A stretch of DNA of 64,000 nt from Paenirhizobium selenitireducens ATCC BAA-1503 (GTDB lineage Bacteria > Pseudomonadota > Alphaproteobacteria > Rhizobiales > Rhizobiaceae), in contig NZ_JAEG01000011.1 of NCBI RefSeq assembly GCF_000518785.1, forward strand, positions 102,467-166,466. The letters are read 5' to 3'. Positions 60,072 through 64,000 of this stretch are shown piece after piece; positions within the stretch are counted from its first letter, which is position 1; each line of letters opens with the position of its first letter. The notes beneath the pieces were generated by a model. That model had not been told where the DNA came from. It did no database searches and saw nothing but the letters and a program-made list of their open reading frames with translations. The translations under genes were made by a program, and so were the position numbers.

Positions 60072-62534
60072 TCAGGTGCCGCGCGGCTTGGCACGCGTCG
60101 TCGGCAAGGCCCCGGCCGGATCCTCCGGCCACGGATGTTTCGGATAGCGCCCGCGCATGTCGGCCCGTACGTCCTTCCACGAACCCACCCAGAAACCCGG
60201 CAGGTCGCGGGTCGTCTGGATGGGCCGATGCGCCGGTGAGGTCAACTCCAGGACGAGCGGCAATTTGCCGCCGCCGATCGCCGGATGCGTCTTGAGGCCG
60301 TAAAGCTCCTGCACGCGAATGGACAGCACGGGCTCGGCGCCGTCATAACGGATCGGATGATTCTGCCCCGTCGGCGCGGTGAAATGGGTGGGGGCCAGCC
60401 GGTCGAGTTCGCGCTGCAGCCCGTGGGGAATGAGCGAAGCGAGACCGTCATACAGTGTGCCGGGCGAAAGGTCGTCGATGCCGCGCGCATGCGTTTGAAA
60501 GGGCGTGAACCAGCTGTCGAGGGAATCGAGCAGGGCGGCATCCGACAGGTCCGGCCAGGGCTCGCCGATCGTCCGGTACAAAAAGCCGACCCGCTGGCGC
60601 AGCTGCTCGCCCGCCTTGGAAAAGGGCAGGGCGCCGATGCCGATATGCCGCACGCCCTCGGCCAGCGCCTCGGCCGCGGCGGGACCGGTAGGCCGGGCAA
60701 GCGGGGTTTCCTCCAGCACGATCGCGCCGAGCCGGGTGACCCGCCGCGCCCGAACCTGCCGGCTCGCGGCATCGAAGAAGCACTCCTCGCGGCGCTGGAT
60801 GGCATCCGGAAGCATGGCTTCGATTTCCGCCTTGCCGATTTCGGCCGCCGCCAGGACGCGACCCTGTGCGGCGCGTCCGGTCAGGTCGGCGATCACCAGC
60901 ATGTCGGCCCCGGCCAGCCGCTCGGTCTCGGCGATCTCGGCCCCACGGCCGTTTGCCATCACGAAGCGGCCGCGTCCGCCGCGCTTCAGCGCAATGCGGT
61001 CGGGATAGGCGTGCAGCAGCAGTTGTCCGGCGGTGAACGAGATCGTTGCCGCCTTCGACGGGCCGGCACTCGAGGCCAGCCTCTCGGCCAGCTTGCGGGC
61101 CGAGACGGCACGGTCACCACCCTCCTGGCGGAACCGGCGCAGGCGGTCCTCGATGTCGATGCCGGTGCCGCCCAGGCCCTGTTCGGTCAGCAACACGGCG
61201 AGTTCCGCCGCTTGGCGGGCCGCGCCCGTCCTGGCTGCCGCCAGGATCATGGCGGCGAGCCGGACCGGCAGGCCGAGCGAACGGATCTGCCGGCCCGTTG
61301 CGGTGATCGCGCCCGAGGCGTCCAGCGCGCCGAGAAGGCGAAGCAGCGTGCGGGCCTCGTTCCACGCGGCCGCAGGCGGCGGGTCGATGAAGGCGAGCCC
61401 GGTCGGATCGAGCACGCCCCAATGCGCCATGTCGAGCACGAGGTTCGACAGGTCGGCCGACAGGATCTCCGGTGGGGTGAAGGCGGGAAGGGCTGCCGTC
61501 TGGCCGGAGTGCCAGAGGCGAAGGGCAATGCCCGGTTCGGTACGGCCGGCGCGGCCCGCCCGCTGGTCGGCCGAGGCGCGGGATACCCTGACCGTTTCCA
61601 ACCGGGTGATGCCGGTCGACGGTTCGTAGACCGGCAGGCGCTGCAGGCCGCTGTCGATCACCACCCGCACGCCGTCGATGGTAATCGAGGTCTCGGCGAT
61701 CGAGGTGGCGAGCACGATCTTGCGGTTGCCGGCGGACGCGGGGCGGATCGCCGCATCCTGTTCCTTCTGGCTGAGATTGCCGTAGAGCGGCACGACCAGG
61801 GTGGTCTCGTCGAACCGGCCTTCGAGCCGTTCGGCCACCCGGCGGATTTCCGCCTGGCCCGGCAGGAAGGCGAGGATCGAACCGCTCTCCGGCTGGTGCG
61901 CCTGCATAATGGCCGAGGCCACGGCATCCTCGACCCGCTCGCCGCCCGGCCGGTCCCGATAGCGGATCTCGACGGGAAAGCTGCGGCCCTCGCTCGAGAT
62001 CACCGGCGCGTCGCCGAACAGCGCGGCGATCCGCTCCACATCGAGCGTCGCCGACATCACCAGAAGGCGCAGATCCGGCCTGAGGGCCGTCTGGGCATCG
62101 AGCGCCAGCGCCAGCCCGAAGTCGGCGTCGAGCGAGCGCTCGTGAAACTCGTCGAAAAGAACGGCGGCAATGCCCTGAAGTTCGGGGTCCTCCAGGATCA
62201 TCCGGGCAAAGACGCCCTCGGTCACCACCTCGATGCGGGTCTTCGCCGAGATGCGGTTGTCGAGACGCATGCGGTAGCCGACGGTCTCGCCGACCGCCTC
62301 CCCGAGCAGGCTTGCCATGCGGCCCGCGGCGGCGCGCGCGGCCAGCCGCCGCGGTTCGAGCAGGATGATCCGGCCGTCGCCGCGAAAGGCCTCGCCCAAG
62401 AGATGCAGCGGCACGATCGTCGTCTTGCCGGCGCCGGGCGGCGCAGACAGGATCGCCCGGTTCTTCTCCTTCAACGCCGCGGCAAGGGCAGGCAGGCTGT
62501 CGGAGACCGGCAGATGCGGCAGCGTGACGGGCAT
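60072..62534 (-). CDS. hrpB: ATP-dependent helicase HrpB
   Basis: DEAH-box type RNA/DNA helicase with the typical bacterial HrpB C-terminal domain. Walker A SAPPGAGKTTIVPLHLL near residue 30, Walker B DEFHERS, SAT motif VMSATLD, and late motif QRAGRAGRTEPG are all present. Length is 820 residues from ATG at 62534, which overlaps the stop of the previous gene; a GTG one codon earlier is also possible. HrpB has no firm function in E. coli; roles in RNA metabolism are inferred. Confidence 0.95.
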   Translation of the reverse strand: MPVTLPHLPVSDSLPALAAALKEKNRAILSAPPGAGKTTIVPLHLLGEAFRGDGRIILLEPRRLAARAAAGRMASLLGEAVGETVGYRMRLDNRISAKTRIEVVTEGVFARMILEDPELQGIAAVLFDEFHERSLDADFGLALALDAQTALRPDLRLLVMSATLDVERIAALFGDAPVISSEGRSFPVEIRYRDRPGGERVEDAVASAIMQAHQPESGSILAFLPGQAEIRRVAERLEGRFDETTLVVPLYGNLSQKEQDAAIRPASAGNRKIVLATSIAETSITIDGVRVVIDSGLQRLPVYEPSTGITRLETVRVSRASADQRAGRAGRTEPGIALRLWHSGQTAALPAFTPPEILSADLSNLVLDMAHWGVLDPTGLAFIDPPPAAAWNEARTLLRLLGALDASGAITATGRQIRSLGLPVRLAAMILAAARTGAARQAAELAVLLTEQGLGGTGIDIEDRLRRFRQEGGDRAVSARKLAERLASSAGPSKAATISFTAGQLLLHAYPDRIALKRGGRGRFVMANGRGAEIAETERLAGADMLVIADLTGRAAQGRVLAAAEIGKAEIEAMLPDAIQRREECFFDAASRQVRARRVTRLGAIVLEETPLARPTGPAAAEALAEGVRHIGIGALPFSKAGEQLRQRVGFLYRTIGEPWPDLSDAALLDSLDSWFTPFQTHARGIDDLSPGTLYDGLASLIPHGLQRELDRLAPTHFTAPTGQNHPIRYDGAEPVLSIRVQELYGLKTHPAIGGGKLPLVLELTSPAHRPIQTTRDLPGFWVGSWKDVRADMRGRYPKHPWPEDPAGALPTTRAKPRGT

Positions 62535-63496
62535 CACGATTCCTGGCGGGTGAACGGCTCCATGACGGTCTCGTAGGCGAGGATCGCGCCGGCGAGATCC
62601 TCGAGGGCGGCCCCGACCGACTTGAACAGGGTGATTTCCGCCTCGTCCGAGCGGCCCTCGTGGCGGCCCGCGACGAGATCGAAGAGGTCGGCCTTGATAT
62701 CGGTCTCGCTGATCACGCCTGCCTTGAGCGGCTGCAGGATGTCGCCGGCCTCGCTCATGGCGCCGGCCCGCGTATCGACGAAGATCGTTGCGCGCCGCAC
62801 CGCCTCGTCGTCGCTCTCGCGCATGGTCGGCTTGAAGGCGCCGATCAGGTCGAGATGGGCGCCGGGTTTCAGCCAGGCGCCATGGACCAGCGGTTCGCTG
62901 GAAAGCGTCGCGCAGGAGATGATGTCCGCCGTCCGCGCGGTTCCTTCGAGATCCGTGCAGGCGACGGCGTCGACGCCCAGCGCGCGGGCCTCCTCGGCTG
63001 TCTTTTCCGCATTGGCGAGATTGCGTCCCCAGATGGAGACGCGGGTGATCGGACGAACGCTCGCATGCGCCTGCATGAGATTGAGGGAGAGCCGCCCCGT
63101 TCCGACCACCAGCAGGTGCGAGGCATCCGCCCGCGCGAGATATCGGGCGGCCAGCGCCGAGGTGGCGGCGGTCCGCCGCGCTGTGAGCTCGCCGCCGTCG
63201 ACCACGGCCAGCATCTTGCCGGTCTTGCCGGAGGACAGGATATAACTGCCATAGATCGCCGGCAGGCCGCGCGTATGATTGTCGGGAAAGACGGAGACGA
63301 GCTTCACGCCGATATAGTCGCCCGGAACCCAGGCCGGCATCAGGAGCAGCGTGGCGTTCGCCTCGCCGGGCACCGCCACGTCATGGTGATGGCGAACCGG
63401 CATGACGCATTCTCCGCGGAACATGCGCTCGATCGCATCAATGAGGTCGGCCCATTTGAGGGCCTGGGCGGTTTCGGTTTCGTGCAACACCAGCAT
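62534..63496 (-). CDS. Ornithine cyclodeaminase / mu-crystallin family protein
   Basis: A 320-residue NAD(P)-binding protein. ELTARRTAATSALAARYLAR and the lysine block GVKLVSVFPDNHTRGLP are the family's substrate region; VVGTGRLSLNLMQAH is the Rossmann loop. Members act as ornithine cyclodeaminase, alanine dehydrogenase, or reductases of cyclic imines such as delta-1-pyrroline-2-carboxylate; the sequence alone does not decide. It shares one base with hrpB. The 5' side is the long rRNA-upstream gap. Confidence 0.88.
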   Translation of the reverse strand: MLVLHETETAQALKWADLIDAIERMFRGECVMPVRHHHDVAVPGEANATLLLMPAWVPGDYIGVKLVSVFPDNHTRGLPAIYGSYILSSGKTGKMLAVVDGGELTARRTAATSALAARYLARADASHLLVVGTGRLSLNLMQAHASVRPITRVSIWGRNLANAEKTAEEARALGVDAVACTDLEGTARTADIISCATLSSEPLVHGAWLKPGAHLDLIGAFKPTMRESDDEAVRRATIFVDTRAGAMSEAGDILQPLKAGVISETDIKADLFDLVAGRHEGRSDEAEITLFKSVGAALEDLAGAILAYETVMEPFTRQES

Positions 63497-64000
63497 GCTG
63501 TTCTCCTTGTCGAATGCGTGCCGACACTAGCAAGAGCGGGCCACCGTTCAAGCGCCAATGCATGAAGGCGGGCGACTTTGCGCCTGCAGCGCGGACTGCC
63601 ACCGCTGCGGCTCCGTCCTCGGGCGAAAATCGGACCTCTCTCTCGGGTCGCTAGGCCACAGACATTGAATATCCATTACATAACAACGGCTTGCATGATT
63701 TTTCGGATTTTTTGTTTTGGTGCTGTTGACTTGGGATATTGGGTCGAACTATAACCCGCTCACTGAACGAGGGCGGCGGCGCTGCTGGCGACGAAGTCTT
63801 TCGTTCTAAGGAAACCTCTAGAAATTGGCTGAGATGCTGATGGATTGCCGGACCGGATGGTTTGGTGTTGAGTTTTTGTGACGGCTGATTGTCGTCTGTT
63901 TTTTGACAATTGAAGATGAGAAGAAAGAGAAACGTGGACGGCGGCGTCGCGGGAAGAGCTTTAGGGCTTTTCTACGAATGATACGCAGACGGTCACGTTT
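63497..64000 (+). promoter_or_regulatory. Promoter and leader of an rRNA operon (16S gene beyond the right edge)
   Basis: This 504-base stretch contains no gene. TTGACT at 63726-63731 and TATAAC at 63750-63755, spaced 18 bases and preceded by an AT-rich segment (63670-63720), make a strong sigma-70-type promoter reading right. About 145 bases downstream is a BoxA-like GTCTGTTTTTTGACAA (63895-63910), then AAGAAAGAGAAACGTGGACG (63921-63940), a sequence I recognise from rhizobial 16S leaders. The 16S start is not reached. The left part would also hold the promoter of the minus-strand ornithine cyclodeaminase family gene. Confidence 0.8.

Noticed and set aside
63497..63660. Possible small gene between the ornithine cyclodeaminase family gene and the rRNA promoter
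   Set aside because: No start with a ribosome site and no protein-like translation was found.

Overview
The window is a stretch of chromosome from an alphaproteobacterium of the order Rhizobiales, most likely family Rhizobiaceae (Rhizobium, Agrobacterium, Sinorhizobium and relatives). This rests on high G+C, the hemE/ppsR origin junction, the ptsHPr-EIIA-hprK-chvG-chvI cluster, alpha-type AddAB, a tyrosine-bearing DivL, ActS/ActR, PhaZ, and an rRNA leader of rhizobial type at the right edge. I cannot resolve the genus. No insertion sequence, phage, CRISPR array, tRNA or other sign of transfer was seen; this is densely packed core chromosome.

Layout. (1) 1-2539, minus: rho (cut by the left edge), hemJ, hemE. 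(2) 2540-2943: gene-free, AT-rich then rich in DnaA-box-like sites and GANTC sites, the probable chromosomal origin. (3) 2944-6565, plus: ppsR, maf, aroE, coaE, dnaQ. (4) secB and fxsA (minus), then a Tim44-domain protein, mltA, an Smr protein, an XRE regulator and gyrB (plus). Two identical parS-like 16-mers lie at 4405 and 13176. (5) 13.2-22.0 kb: nitroreductase (minus), phaZ, a DUF2852 protein, a YgjP-type metallopeptidase, and trpF-trpB-trpA-accD-folC. (6) 22.0-34.0 kb, minus: trxA, addA, addB, murU-like, a tsaE-amgK fusion, divL. (7) 34.2-39.6 kb, minus: ahcY, HPr, EIIA, hprK, chvG, chvI. (8) 40.0-43.4 kb, plus: pckA, arfB, a LysM protein, alkB. (9) 43.4-47.7 kb, minus: hisB-hisH-hisA-hisF-hisE-coaA. 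(10) 47.9-56.7 kb, plus: hslV, hslU, a DUF1402 protein, a cytochrome P450, a HyuA-like protein, glcB. (11) 56.8-63.5 kb: an L,D-transpeptidase, mmcB, actR, actS, hrpB, an ornithine cyclodeaminase family gene. (12) 63.5-64.0 kb: promoter and leader of an rRNA operon whose 16S gene lies beyond the edge.

How the genes fit together. Around the origin sit replication and segregation elements (oriC, parS, dnaQ, gyrB) and a regulator of the cell-cycle phosphorelay (divL). A second theme is the cell envelope: MltA and an L,D-transpeptidase remodel peptidoglycan, the AmgK and MurU homologues would recycle MurNAc, and ChvG/ChvI sense envelope or acid stress beside a regulatory PTS. A third is carbon and redox control: pckA, glcB and phaZ with ActS/ActR. 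Operons are tight: many junctions are 4-base start/stop overlaps (aroE/coaE, mltA/smr, trpF/trpB, divL/tsaE, tsaE-amgK/murU, chvG/hprK, EIIA/HPr, hisE/coaA). No new defence or mobile system was found; the most informative signals are the origin architecture, the parS pair, the tyrosine-for-histidine DivL, and several unassigned palindromes upstream of metabolic genes.
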